This document shows positions 8,788 through 19,029 of a stretch of DNA of 64,000 bases, piece by piece. This DNA comes from Siphonodentalium dalli. Taxonomy: Eukaryota; Mollusca; Scaphopoda; Gadilida; Siphonodentaliidae. The DNA lies in contig CP136068.1 in assembly GCA_032622095.1 (NCBI GenBank), positions 135,105,989 to 135,169,988 on the forward strand. The letters run 5' to 3'. Under the pieces are notes generated by a model. That model searched no databases and was not told where the DNA came from. It saw nothing but the letters and a program-made list of their open reading frames with translations. Position numbers and translations under genes: made by a program. Each line of letters begins with the position of its first letter. Position 1 is the first letter of the stretch.

Positions 8788-9265
8788 AATGACAAATCCA
8801 GGTTGAGCATGTTTCAAGACAAGACCAATGTTCATGTCAGTCGTCCACTTTATTACACGCTTGTTCCCAGAAGTGCAGTGTTATTGCTGTTCCATATTTA
8901 CAAATACGTATGGAAGATATGTTCCATATGCATCTCGTTGACATAATATGACATACATGAGTTTCGCCTCAACCATGAAACCAGAACTATAAAATAAAAG
9001 CATGATCACACATGACAAAACACGCCCTCTATGCCTAAATAAACCTTCTATGCCTGTATTTTTAATGCACGGATTCTAGGACGTGAAGTGTGTAATAAAC
9101 ACAGAACGACACGATGTGTAAATGGGTTTGTCGATACGGCACTCGTGCTGTTGCGGAAGGATAGAACTTGAGGCGCAAGACTCATTTACACATCGTGTCG
9201 TTCTGTGTATGTATCCCACATGTCTTGGTTTCAAATTTCTGTTTTGTTTTTAGACAGTATTATAA
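8788..9265. other. No gene seen
   Basis: Mildly CpG-richer, apparently single-copy DNA. The only structure is the perfect inverted repeat at 9099-9208. Confidence 0.4.
9099..9208. repeat. Perfect 26-bp inverted repeat with a 58-nt loop
   Basis: The arm at 9099-9124 (ACACAGAACGACACGATGTG..) is exactly complementary to 9183-9208. The loop is GC-richer than the surroundings. No family relation was seen. Confidence 0.8.
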
Positions 9266-9738
9266 CCCTTTCTATATTAACCCTTTACCCAACAGAACGG
9301 CCCTGTGCCAATGCATTCTCTTATATATGCGAGTCGACCATAGGTCGCCTCGCATATATAAGAGAATGCATTGGCTTAACACATTAAAAATTATAAAATT
9401 GTTAAAGAATGTAAGAAAAAATGGTAAAAAGTGTTAAAAAAATATTTTTTTTAGGCCAATGCATTCTCTTATATATGCGAGGCGACCTATGGTCGACTCG
9501 CATATATAAGAGAATGAATTGGCACATGGCATAACTGTAACTATCACAATGTGGTCAAGGAGCCGGTTCCAATGATATCCATATTTGTATGGTTTTATTG
9601 AGACAGACCGAAGATATTTTAGGCTGTTGAAGCTTTATTTGGCCGGTTTTGGCCGGTTTGTTGGGTAAAGGGTTAAATACACATTGATTAGTAGTTATCC
9701 CAGTGGAAATGTTCAGATAATAAGATCAACAAAGGACC
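9266..9738. mobile_element. Family H element, copy 1, broken by A4 and cut by G4
   Basis: It opens CCCTTTCTATA, then A4 sits in a TTAA, then TACACATTGATTAGTAGTTATCCC and GAAATGTTCAGATAATAAG follow the H consensus. It stops where the G4 end begins at about 9742, and no right half was found beyond the minisatellite. Confidence 0.6.
9281..9672 (-). mobile_element. Family A MITE, copy 4, nested in H1
   Basis: Full length in reverse orientation between TTAA at 9277-9280 and 9673-9676. Both hairpins are intact apart from one change in the last arm (AATGAATTGG). Confidence 0.92.
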
Positions 9739-9741
9739 AAT

Positions 9742-12157
9742 CACTCAAGTGCCTAATGATAGTGTCGGCATGATTATTAATTTTGGAGAAAATTCCCTAT
9801 GATCACTATTATTTGGCATTGAGACATGGAGTGAAATTGCCATCACTATTATTAATTTCAGTCTAAATCCCCACCCATCACTATTATTAATTTCAGTCTA
9901 AATCCCCACCCATCACTATTATTAATTTCAGTCTAAATCCCCACCCATCACTATTATTAATTTCAGTCTAAATCCCCACCCATCACTATTATTAATTTCA
10001 GTCTAAATCCCCACCCATCACTATTATTAATTTCAGTCTAAATCCCCACCCATCACTATTATTAATTTCAGTCTAAATCCCCACCCATCACTATTATTAA
10101 TTTCAGTATAAATCCCCACCCATCACTATTATTAATTTCAGTATAAATCCCCACCCATCACTATTATTAATTTCAGTATAAATCCCCACCCATCACTATT
10201 ATTAATTTCAGTATAAATCCCCACCCATCACTATTATTAATTTCAGTCTAAATCCCCACCCATCACTATTATTAATTTCAGTATAAATCCCCACCCATCA
10301 CTATTATTAATTTCAGTATAAATCCCCACCCATCACTATTATTAATTTCAGTCTAAATCCCCACCCATCACTATTATTAATTTCAGTATAAATCCCCACC
10401 CATCACTATTATTAATTTCAGTATAAATCCCCACCCATCACTATTATTAATTTCAGTCTAAATCCCCACCCATCACTATTATTAATTTCAGTCTAAATCC
10501 CCACCCATCACTATTATTAATTTCAGTCTAAATCCCCACCCATCACTATTATTAATTTCAGTCTAAATCCCCACCCATCACTATTATTAATTTCAGTATA
10601 AATCCCCACCCATCACTATTATTAATTTCAGTATAAATCCCCACCCATCACTATTATTAATTTCAGTCTAAATCCCCACCCATCACTATTATTAATTTCA
10701 GTCTAAATCCCCACCCATCACTATTATTAATTTCAGTCTAAATCCCCACCCATCACTATTATTAATTTCAGTATAAATCCCCACCCATCACTATTATTAA
10801 TTTCAGTCTAAATCCCCACCCATCACTATTATTAATTTCAGTCTAAATCCCCACCCATCACTATTATTAATTTCAGTCTAAATCCCCACCCATCACTATT
10901 ATTAATTTCAGTCTAAATCCCCACCCATCACTATTATTAATTTCAGTCTAAATCCCCACCCATCACTATTATTAATTTCAGTCTAAATCCCCACCCATCA
11001 CTATTATTAATTTCAGTCTAAATCCCCACCCATCACTATTATTAATTTCAGTCTAAATCCCCACCCATCACTATTATTAATTTCAGTCTAAATCCCCACC
11101 CATCACTATTATTAATTTCAGTCTAAATCCCCACCCATCACTATTATTAATTTCAGTCTAAATCCCCACCCATCACTATTATTAATTTCAGTCTAAATCC
11201 CCACCCATCACTATTATTAATTTCAGTCTAAATCCCCACCCATCACTATTATTAATTTCAGTCTAAATCCCCACCCATCACTATTATTAATTTCAGTCTA
11301 AATCCCCACCCATCACTATTATTAATTTCAGTCTAAATCCCCACCCATCACTATTATTAATTTCAGTCTAAATCCCCACCCATCACTATTATTAATTTCA
11401 GTCTAAATCCCCACCCATCACTATTATTAATTTCAGTCTAAATCCCCACCCATCACTATTATTAATTTCAGTCTAAATCCCCACCCATCACTATTATTAA
11501 TTTCAGTCTAAATCCCCACCCATCACTATTATTAATTTCAGTCTAAATCCCCACCCATCACTATTATTAATTTCAGTCTAAATCCCCACCCATCACTATT
11601 ATTAATTTCAGTCTAAATCCCCACCCATCACTATTATTAATTTCAGTCTAAATCCCCACCCATCACTATTATTAATTTCAGTCTAAATCCCCACCCATCA
11701 CTATTATTAATTTCAGCCTAAATCCCCACCCATCACTATTATTAATTTCAGTCTAAATCCCCACCCATCACTATTATTAATTTCAGTCTAAATCCCCACC
11801 CATCACTATTATTAATTTCAGTCTAAATCCCCACCCATCACTATTATTAATTTCAGTCTAAATCCCCACCCATCACTATTATTAATTTCAGTCTAAATCC
11901 CCACCCATCACTATTATTAATTTCAGCCTAAATCCCCACCCATCACTATTATTAATTTCAGTCTAAATCCCCACCCATCACTATTATTAATTTCAGTCTA
12001 AATCCCCACCCATCACTATTATTAATTTCAGTCTAAATCCCCACCCATCACTATTATTAATTTCAGTCTAAATCCCCACCCATCACTATTATTAATTTCA
12101 GTCTAAATCCCCACCCATCACTATTATTAGGCCATCATGATTATTAGCACCTGAGAG
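9742..12157. mobile_element. Family G-type element filled by a 35-bp minisatellite
   Basis: Left end CACTCAAGTGCCTAATGATA; right end inverse CTCTCAGGTGCTAATAATCA. Both resemble the G2 end CTCTTGAGTGCCTAATAAA. TA follows the right end but not the left. Read in reverse, the array unit contains AATAATAGTGATGGGTGGGG, close to the G2 internal phrase AATAATAGTACAGGGTGGAA. I infer that internal repeats of a G element expanded into the array. Confidence 0.5.
9841..12129. repeat. 35-bp minisatellite, 65 full units plus 14 bp
   Basis: The unit (first 20 bases CATCACTATTATTAATTTCA, then GTCTAAATCCCCACC) repeats with no length change. Variation is almost confined to unit base 23. C is the majority, A occurs in units 8-11, 13, 14, 16, 17, 22, 23 and 27, and a T-to-C change at base 22 marks units 54 and 60. 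There are no spacers, so it is not a CRISPR array. Confidence 0.97.
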
Positions 12158-12159
12158 TA

Positions 12160-12267
12160 CAGTAATTCCCTAAGTAATCGACTCCTTAACCACAGCAGAA
12201 TTATGGGTAACTTTTCATGATTTAGTCGGAAATATGTCTTGTTGCCATTTATCGGAAAGCTCTCAGG
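12160..12267. mobile_element. Family B MITE, copy 4, left half only
   Basis: CAGTAATTCCCTAAGTAATC after TA, running to ..AAAGCTCTCAGGG. The right arm is lost. It abuts the G4 right end directly, sharing the TA. Confidence 0.75.
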
Positions 12268-13315
12268 GAAAAATATTATACCACTTTACTGGTATGCTTA
12301 ACTTTTGCAGGCTAACATACCTCCTTACTCACATGCTGCAATTGATGCTGCAATCCGTGTTACGCTTTTGATGTCGGGTTTGATGTTTTGTAACCAGAAA
12401 ATTTGAAGTGGCGACTGGTGGCGAGTCAATTTTCGGTTGATTACTAGTGTATGTTTCTATATCATAGTATGCAGCTAGGGACGCAGAACAGGTGGTGTCA
12501 GAGTCAGATGGGGGCATGAGCCCCCCTCCCCAATTCCCTCGGTCAAGAGGGGCGCACCTGCCCTTTGCCAGGACTCCAACCTGTCCATATGTAAATTTGT
12601 AAATGCCACAATCTCACTTGGTTTAAATATATTTTATCATCATATGCTATTAAAGGGATTGAGGTACAACTTTTATAATAGCTTAGAAACGTGCTCTGCC
12701 AATTAGCCATCTGAACAAATAGACTAACACAATAAGTGTGCATCAGCAAAAATTCTTAATAAGTTATGATTCGTTTTGTTTTATAATTTTACTATACTAG
12801 CAACATCATCCTACATTGTACGTCCCGTGCCTCGTGGGTGCTACCAATACTACATGTAGTTAGATACATGAAAAGAATCGGATATTGAAAGATGCCCTTA
12901 AAATATAGTGTACCCCCTCCCCCCTGCCCTTTTCATCTTCGGGTGCCCCTGTATGCAGCTTATCACTTACCGGTACATGTAGGTGTGTCAACATCATGCA
13001 GCATAGCATGTGAAATTACCATATTCAATGTAAACAAATAATTGAAAACAAATGTATTTTATAGCCTTTCTAGTGCATATTACGGAGATTGTAAGCATAT
13101 TCTATATGTAATATATCTTTAATACTGTGCCACTATATAACATTTTCTGTATTATATTTTATTGTAAATTGCAGTGTGGTGTGCATGCTATCAAAAATAC
13201 AACGCCCTATACACTCTACACAATGATCATCACAAACTTTCCACTTTCCTCTATGTATTGATAGCAAGCAGCCTGTGTTTACTGTAAGTGAATAAGGACA
13301 AACCAAGCTAACATA
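12268..13315. other. No gene seen in about 1 kb
   Basis: Frames at 12329-12517, 12543-12749 and 13133-13348 (all minus) show no family resemblance. A C/G-rich pair, AGAGGGGCGCACC near 12547 and inverse ACAGGGGCACCC near 12942-12955, could be worn terminal repeats of a 0.4-kb element. A small GGGGGCATGAGCCCCC palindrome lies near 12507. Confidence 0.35.
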
Positions 13316-13418
13316 TAGTAATACCCTAAATAATTGACTCCTCAACAACAGCAGAATTATAGATCATTTTTCCATAATTCTGCTGTGGTTTAGGGGTCGA
13401 TTATTTAGGACATTACTG
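13316..13418. mobile_element. Family B MITE, copy 5, short form
   Basis: 103 bp. The TIRs and the CAGCAGAATTATAG / CATAATTCTGCTG arms are kept, but the ATGGCTTGTTGCCAT core is deleted. The first base is T instead of C (TAGTAATACCC). Confidence 0.75.
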
Positions 13419-13628
13419 TCTATCATTTCATGAAAATGAAAACGTTTGTACCTTTCTGCTGAATTACCCTGCTATATAGCAGAAGTTTGAAACTAAAAGC
13501 ACACAACAAGACATTTCGACTAAAAGAGAAGCTCATAGATCTCATTGCATTAGTACAATTGTGCTCTGATGATCTGCCTACATGTACTTACATTAACCCT
13601 TTATTTACTAAATGAATTCTCCCATTAA

Positions 13629-13850
13629 CCCTTTGAGTGCCAGGTCGATTTTTGTATCAACCCATATACCCTGTGCCAATGCATTCTCTTATATATGCGA
13701 GTCGACCATAGGTCGCCTCGCATATATAAGAGAAATTTCTGAGAATGCATTGGCCTACCATTTTTTTTTTTTTTTTTTTTACAATTTTAATAATTTATTC
13801 TTATATTCTTTAACAGACTTATTTTGTAGGTTTTGTAGGCACTCAAAGGG
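13629..13850 (+). mobile_element. Family C MITE, copy 1, nested in H2
   Basis: TTAA-flanked (13625-13628, 13851-13854). It opens CCCTTTGAGTGCCAGGTCGA, then TTTTGTATCAACCCATATACC, one 67-nt hairpin with an 11-nt insertion in its right arm (AATTTCTGAGA), a T-rich spacer and ..GGCACTCAAAGGG. The spacer's CTTTAACAGACTTATTTTGT is a family landmark. Confidence 0.88.
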
Positions 13851-14077
13851 TTAAGTTATAAAAGTATACATTGGACTGGTCTATTATTCATTTGGAGGGG
13901 TGTTCAGGTAATAAATGCAGACAACAGGCAGAAAACAAGATAATACATTCTGAGAGCAGAAGGATTCATATTCATTGGTGGGAAATGTTTAGATAAATAA
14001 GTTCAACAAATGACCTGTTGTATTTATTATCTAAACATTTCCTAAGAGAACTAAATGTACTCCTCAATGAGTATTTA

Positions 14078-14668
14078 GTGTCGGCGCACACTATCCCGAT
14101 TAATCCGGCTGCCGGAGCGGTTATTGTCGGATCCGATTTAATCAGACCGAACAAACTGAGTTTGATTTCATCTGAAATATCCGGCTCGTGATGATGGCAA
14201 TGCGCATGGTTTGCTTGTCACATGACCAAAACCTCATTTAAAATGTCGGAATATAGTTAGCGGTGACCGCTATTCAAAACTAAATAAAGAATTCTGAAGG
14301 AACAACGGCTGGTAGACCTGTGGCCAGAAAATGGGTGCCTGTATAATAATCGCAACAAGAGGTGGCAGCTGTGGAAAGGTCTATTGCGCCAATTTACGGC
14401 TATTGCTGCGACCTCAATATATTACTAATATATTTATTTAGTTTATTTATTATTATTAATAAATATTACTAGTCTTTAGAAAATATAAATCACCATGACT
14501 AGCTATAGTAACTGGCTAGATAGGCTGACCACACCAGTTGGCGATATATACTACAGTGACCATAGCATGCATATGACCGGAGTGAAAATCCGACTCGCTG
14601 ATCGACCCCCCGATTTTATCGGGTAGCCGGATTTAACTGGGCACAATCGGGATCGTGTGCGCCGACAC
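14078..14668. mobile_element. PIF/Harbinger-like MITE (S1), nested in H2
   Basis: 591 bp with TIRs GTGTCGGCGCACACTATCCC and inverse GTGTCGGCGCACACGATCCC, extending with gaps into CCGGCT.CC. The target duplication is TTA (14075-14077, 14669-14671). Removing it restores GAGTATTTAGTATAGAAA of the H end. A 3-bp TTA duplication is typical of PIF/Harbinger. No transposase or Myb-like frame was recognised. Confidence 0.78.
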
Positions 14669-14689
14669 TTAGTATAGAAAGGGTTTAAA

Positions 14690-15139
14690 GTTTGATGATC
14701 AACCTACCTGTACTTACATGTATATTAAACTAGTTCCTGTTTACTTTGGTAGAGTGCAAAGCAGATTCCTAATGAAAAGCCCTCAAGATTTCATCTAAAT
14801 TGTATGTTGATAACTCCTTTGACATTTTGTTGATGACTTTGGCTGTGGAATATATGCCTCCCATTTCACTTCTATCACATCTATACCCCCATTACAGTTA
14901 CTGCACAAAGGAGTCACTTGAGATTTTGGGAGGTAAACATTAGGTGACTTTGGAATGGAATTTATAATCAGACTAAACTCATTCCATTCCTAAACTGCAC
15001 GATGCTTATTTGGGTTTGTACTTTTTTTTTTTTAAATTGATTGCTTTGTTCTAAATTTGATTGGCAAATGCTATACACATAGTTTAATTACAAGAAAATG
15101 TTGATTTTTCAATCGAGATGTTGCACACACAGGCATGTA
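14690..15139. other. No gene seen
   Basis: Single-copy-looking AT-rich sequence with a T-run near 15020. No feature recognised. Confidence 0.4.
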
Positions 15140-15350
15140 GACATATGAGGGTCACATTTTCCCGTGCATGTATCAATTTTAAGCACGTCAATTGCGAAAA
15201 TTTATACTCAAGTCTAAAACAATAATTGTTTAACTTGTTTGTTATGCTTCCACACACACTTCTATTCTGCCCTGCACTATTATAATTTATTTTTTAAATT
15301 TCCACCATGCACTCAGATGCACTCCTGCACTTATATTTGGCACAAAAGAG
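15140..15350 (-). mobile_element. Family G element, copy 3, partial
   Basis: The right end reads, inverted, CTCTTTTGTGCCAAATATAA, followed by GTGCAG.. and AATAGTGCAGGGCAGAA units like those inside G1. TA follows at 15351-15352. The left end is not clear; CCCGTGCATGTATCAATTTT near 15160 matches the style of G internal repeats. Confidence 0.45.
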
Positions 15351-15443
15351 TACTCCTATATAGTCAACCCTTGAAATTAGAAAAATGTCACATCATTGCC
15401 ATGACCAATTTGGACGACCGTAGAGTACACATGTAGCAAAGTA

Positions 15444-15839
15444 CTCTTGAGTGCCTAATAAAAGTACAGGGTGGAATAATAGTACAGGTTGGAAAATGTC
15501 GCATAACTGAATAATAGTACAGGGCGGAATAAACGTACAGACTGGAAATATTAGTACCATACATCCCAACAAAACGCACCATCTGACTGGTTTACTGATG
15601 CCATGTGACAGAAATAGTTTGGATGGATAGCCAGGTCTGTGAATCTACAGTGTGCTGATCACTTTCAACAATCAGAGTTCATTTATCTATGAATAACACA
15701 ATTTAAAATTGGTGAATTATTTCTTTTGGTTAATTTAATAAACGTACAGGACCAAATAACGATCGTACAGGTGGGAATTTTACCTCGATTTTAATAATCG
15801 TACATGTATGTTTATTAGGCACTCAAGAGTAGTTATAGC
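15444..15839. mobile_element. Family G MITE, copy 2, complete (396 bp)
   Basis: The perfect 19-bp TIR CTCTTGAGTGCCTAATAAA occurs at both ends, flanked by TA (15442-15443, 15840-15841). Four or more internal units of the type AATAATAGTACAGGNNGGAA are direct on the left and inverted on the right. The non-coding middle ends in ..CAGGTGGGAATTTTACC. Confidence 0.8.
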
Positions 15840-15995
15840 TTGATAAGTATTCTTGTAAGTTAATACAGGACTTTACAACTGCACTCAGCCCGCACTTAAT
15901 TATAAGGAAATTTAATATTAGAAAAGTTTACTCTTCTTTGTGTGAAGTACATTATGTACTTCTATAGTACACATGTCAAACATAGGCAGCCTTAA

Positions 15996-16760
15996 CCCTT
16001 TCAGTGCCAAGTCCGATTTTTGTATCAATCCATGTTTCCTTGATCATTTCAAATTTATTGATTAAGAGCTCTTTCCATCAATGTATCACATTATTATGCC
16101 CCCGACTTGAAGTCGGCGGGTATATAGTCGACGTCTCTGTACGTCCGTCTGTATGTCTGTCCGTACAAACATTTTGCATTATTGTTCAGCAACCGCTGGG
16201 CAGATTTAGCTGATATTTGGTATGGTGATAGAGCAGCATGGGGGAACAGCTACATGCATAGCGCGGGTTTCGTCCACCCATTTTCACCAGAGTTATGGCC
16301 CTTTTTTTACTTAGAAAATTCAATTTTTCTCTTCGACTTGTTTTTTGGGTTTCCAGATGATAGCGTGAGCTTTGGTGGTACGATTGCAAATCCCGTATTT
16401 TTGTGGATCAGTTATATGAAAATACATGTCAAGTGCGAATTTGGGTATGATCTGATGATTTTTGCCAGAGTTATGGCCCTTTTTTCAACTTAGAAAATTT
16501 GAATTTTCGCTTCTTTTGGGGTTTCCGGATCGCTTGTTTTTGGGTTTCCGGAAGTTCTAGAAGTGATGATTGTACGAACTTCTTTGGAATGGTCATATAG
16601 ACCTCCTCGGATATCCGCAGTTTCGTCCATGCTTAATCCGAATTGCTACGGTCGGGGGCAAATGCCACGCGACAGCGTACCTCTTGTTATAATCAATAAA
16701 TTTGATAAATGATCAAGGAAATATGGGTTGATACAAAAATCAGACTTGGCACTGAAAGCC
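15996..16760. mobile_element. Family C subtype 2, copy 7, split by R1
   Basis: CCCTTTCAGTGCCAAGTCCG .. ATCATTTCAAATTTATTGAT and its inverse form one long palindrome, now interrupted at 16095-16687 by R1. TTAA at 15992-15995 and 16761-16764. This subtype lacks the 67-nt hairpin cassette. The intact relative is at 47163-47353. Confidence 0.8.
16095..16687. mobile_element. Helentron-associated-like element R1
   Basis: It begins TATGCCCCCGACTTGAAGTC. A subterminal inverted repeat pairs TGCCCCCGAC (left) with GTCGGGGGCA (right). Then come a small hairpin ACGC-GACA-GCGT and the end ACCTCTTGT. Compared with the intact site in copy C6 (CACATTATTATAATCAAT) it sits between two T residues with no target duplication. 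The interior has GTCTGTACGTCCGTC microsatellite-like DNA and two about 180-bp units sharing GAGTTATGGCCC.TTTTT and ACTTAGAAAATT. Frames at 16004-16213 and 16182-16493 are translations of this repeat. Confidence 0.7.
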
Positions 16761-16764
16761 TTAA

Positions 16765-17350
16765 GGTCAATATAAATAAATTACTAGGTTCTCATCAAGC
16801 CTTTATAGTATAGTGTGTCTGTCATTTGCAGCGGGCTAGCATCACTAAATTCACCCTCTGAGAACCTCATTCTGCATAGCCTCCTCTGCTATTGGAGACA
16901 TAAACTCAGATTGAAGTTCCTAAATGGTGAATATTGTGATGTACACCCATTTGGAACCTTGATTATGCAATGTGTCATCTGCCAATTTGGGGATAAAGAG
17001 AAACTGAATTTAAAAAGAAATAGAATTTATGTGAAGAAGTTTCTATAGAAATTTGATAGTAAAGAAACTTTCCAGATATGGAAATTAGAATGAGATCCCT
17101 AGAGGGTGAATTTAGTGATGCTAGCCCGCAATATTGGGGTTCCCGGGCAAATTTTATTTCATAATTTTTATTCTTGCTAACATAAATATTCATGGTCAGT
17201 TCCTATGAATGAAGTAGTTTCCTACCTTATACAGTTTTGGTGATTTAAATTGCCCAGTTTGATCAAAATGGACTGATTAATGGGTTATTGCATTGAATTT
17301 GAAGGTTAAAAATGAGAAAATTTAAGTTTACATCGAAGTTATCCAAACAA
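16765..17350. repeat. Low-copy repeat W, copy 1
   Basis: CAATATAAATAAATTACTAG .. GGGCAAATTTTAT.TCATA .. TGATCAAAATGGACTGATTA matches 49920-50340. E1 is inserted in it. It also gives the empty TTAA (about 17318) for C9, which occupies the same point in the second copy. Confidence 0.65.
16796..17139. mobile_element. Family E element, copy 1, long form
   Basis: The left end CAAGCCTTTATAGTATAGTG is slightly altered. One arm of each hairpin is lost, leaving TAGC-ATCACTAAATTCACCC and the inverse around a roughly 240-bp middle with CCCAAATGGTGAATATTG-type motifs. The middle matches E10 and E11. Confidence 0.65.
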
Positions 17351-17719
17351 TAAATTTGAGATGAGGACCAAAATAGGGTCAGAATTAAGGGGATGAGGAT
17401 CTAGCAATATTTTGCTAATGGCCTAACAGTTATTCTGAAAGTGCAAGATAATGACCATTTTGAAGCTTGTTTTTAAAAAAATGTTGTTTTGTGTTATCTA
17501 GTCCCGCCACCTTTTCTAATTATACAGAAATTTCTTTGTGAAAAATCTATTTGTCTTTCTATTACCAAGGTATTAAGTACATTGTGTACTAGCTGCTTCA
17601 TCTTTCTCTGAAGTACATTGTGTACTCTTCTCATTGCACATGCAGAAAGTAATAAGCCATAGAGATGTAATCATGTGTTTCATTTAGATTCTAGTGTATG
17701 AGTCCTGAACACTTTTAAT
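17351..17719. other. No gene seen
   Basis: Plain AT-rich DNA. GTACATTGTGTACT occurs twice (about 17577 and 17609). Confidence 0.4.
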
Positions 17720-17960
17720 AACCCTCTCTTTACTAAATGGATTCTCCTATGCAGTTATAAAAGTATACATTTGAATGTCTATTATTCATTTAGAGGGGAG
17801 TTCAGAAATAGCCGACAGATTTAGGAAAGGATACTGCAAGTGCAGAAGAATTCCTATTCAATGGTGTGAAATGTTTATATAATAAGTTCAACAAATGAAC
17901 TTATTATCTGAACATTTCCTAAGAGAACTACTCATCATTGAGTATTTAGTTTTTAAAAGG
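17720..17960. mobile_element. Family H element, copy 3
   Basis: ACCCTCTCTTTACTAAATGG .. GAAATGTTTATATAATAAG / TTATCTGAACATTTCC .. GAGTATTTAGTTTTTAAAAGG. The right TTAA (17961-17964) is also the left TTAA of C2, so the two elements share one site. Confidence 0.7.
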
Positions 17961-17964
17961 TTAA

Positions 17965-18208
17965 CCCTTTGAGTGCCAGGGGCCGATATTATCGGCCCTA
18001 AACTTACACAATAAGTCTGTTAAAGAAAATAATAAAATATATTAAAATTGTAAAGAATTGTAAAAAACAAAACAAAAACAAAAAATTGTTAGGCCAATGC
18101 ATTCTCTTATATATGCGAGGCGACCTATGGTCGACTCGCATATATAAGAGAATGCATTGGCACAGGGTATATGGGTTGATACAAAAATCGGACCTGGCAC
18201 TCAAAAGG
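17965..18208 (-). mobile_element. Family C MITE, copy 2
   Basis: Reverse orientation. It begins CCCTTTGAGTGCCAGGGGCC with a subterminal hairpin GGGCCGAT-ATT-ATCGGCCC. Then follow the spacer, one intact 67-nt hairpin and GATACAAAAATCGGACCTGG. The right TTAA is at 18209-18212. Confidence 0.9.
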
Positions 18209-18338
18209 TTAAAAGAACCAACCGGTCATATTGTGGAAAGTCAGGTTCAGTCCTTCTGTATAGTTCTATGAAGATATTGAGGAATCATATCTTGTCAAAG
18301 TACATTGTATACTCCTAAGATTCACAAGCCACAAGGTA

Positions 18339-18551
18339 CAGTAGTGCCCTAAATAATCGACTCCTTAACCACAGCAGAATTATGGGTAATTTTTCAGGAT
18401 TTAGTCGGAAATATGGCTTGTTGCCATTCATCGGAAAGCTCTCACTGAGAGCTTTCCGATGAATGGCAACAAGCCATATTTCCGACTAAATCCTGAAAAA
18501 TTACCCATAATTCTGCTGTGGTTAAGGAGTCAATTATTTAGAGCATTACTG
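18339..18551. mobile_element. Family B MITE, copy 6
   Basis: CAGTAGTGCCC .. GAGCATTACTG, near-perfect arms. Left TA present; the right flank is TT, a point change. Confidence 0.85.
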
Positions 18552-19029
18552 TTCATGTGTAACCTTATATCCGGAGAGGAAAATAAATTTGTTGGGGTAC
18601 CACGTGGCTTGTTTTTTAAACTACAGCAAATTGTCCCTATGTTTTTTTCAAATTCTGCCATACTTTTACTCCAGACATTCTTCAAAGCAAAATCAACAAT
18701 TCAGGCATTTTTTCGTGTCTGTTATGCTATTTAAAATTATAATTTAATACTTAGCATAACTATTCTGGTGCTTTCATCATACACTAGTTACGCAAGTTAC
18801 ACAACTCCTCATCAAGAATATTTAAAAAATGCAAATTTACAAACTATTTGCTACCAATAAATCAGGTAGAGCTGCTGGTATGTTTTAGTGTTTTGCAACA
18901 AACATATTTTTTACAAAGTTAATTCTATATTAATTATGTCACTCTAAATCATGGTAGAATATTATATTTCTGACAAGATTATCAGAGACTGCCTTTCTTT
19001 TCATAAAAATAATAAATACATAATTTTAA
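18552..19029. other. No gene seen
   Basis: AT-rich, no repeats recognised. Plus frame 18459-18734 starts inside B6 and is an artefact. Confidence 0.4.

Larger units (their letters stand above)
13597..14684. mobile_element. Family H element, copy 2, with two nested insertions
   Basis: Bounded by TTAA (13593-13596) and TTAA (about 14685-14688). It begins CCCTTTATTTACTAAATGAATTC and ends GAGTATTTAG / TATAGAAAGGG around the Harbinger-like insertion. The interior has GAAATGTTTAGATAA..TTATCTAAACATTTCC as an inverted pair. C1 entered a TTAA near the left end and S1 a TTA near the right end. Confidence 0.75.

Noticed and set aside
9841-12129. Regular 35-bp array considered as a CRISPR array
   Set aside because: Units are contiguous with no spacers, vary at one position only, and the window is eukaryotic.
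16182-16493. 103-codon frame inside R1
   Set aside because: Lies in core repeats of a non-autonomous element; the homologous cores in R2 and R3 are not open in the same frame.
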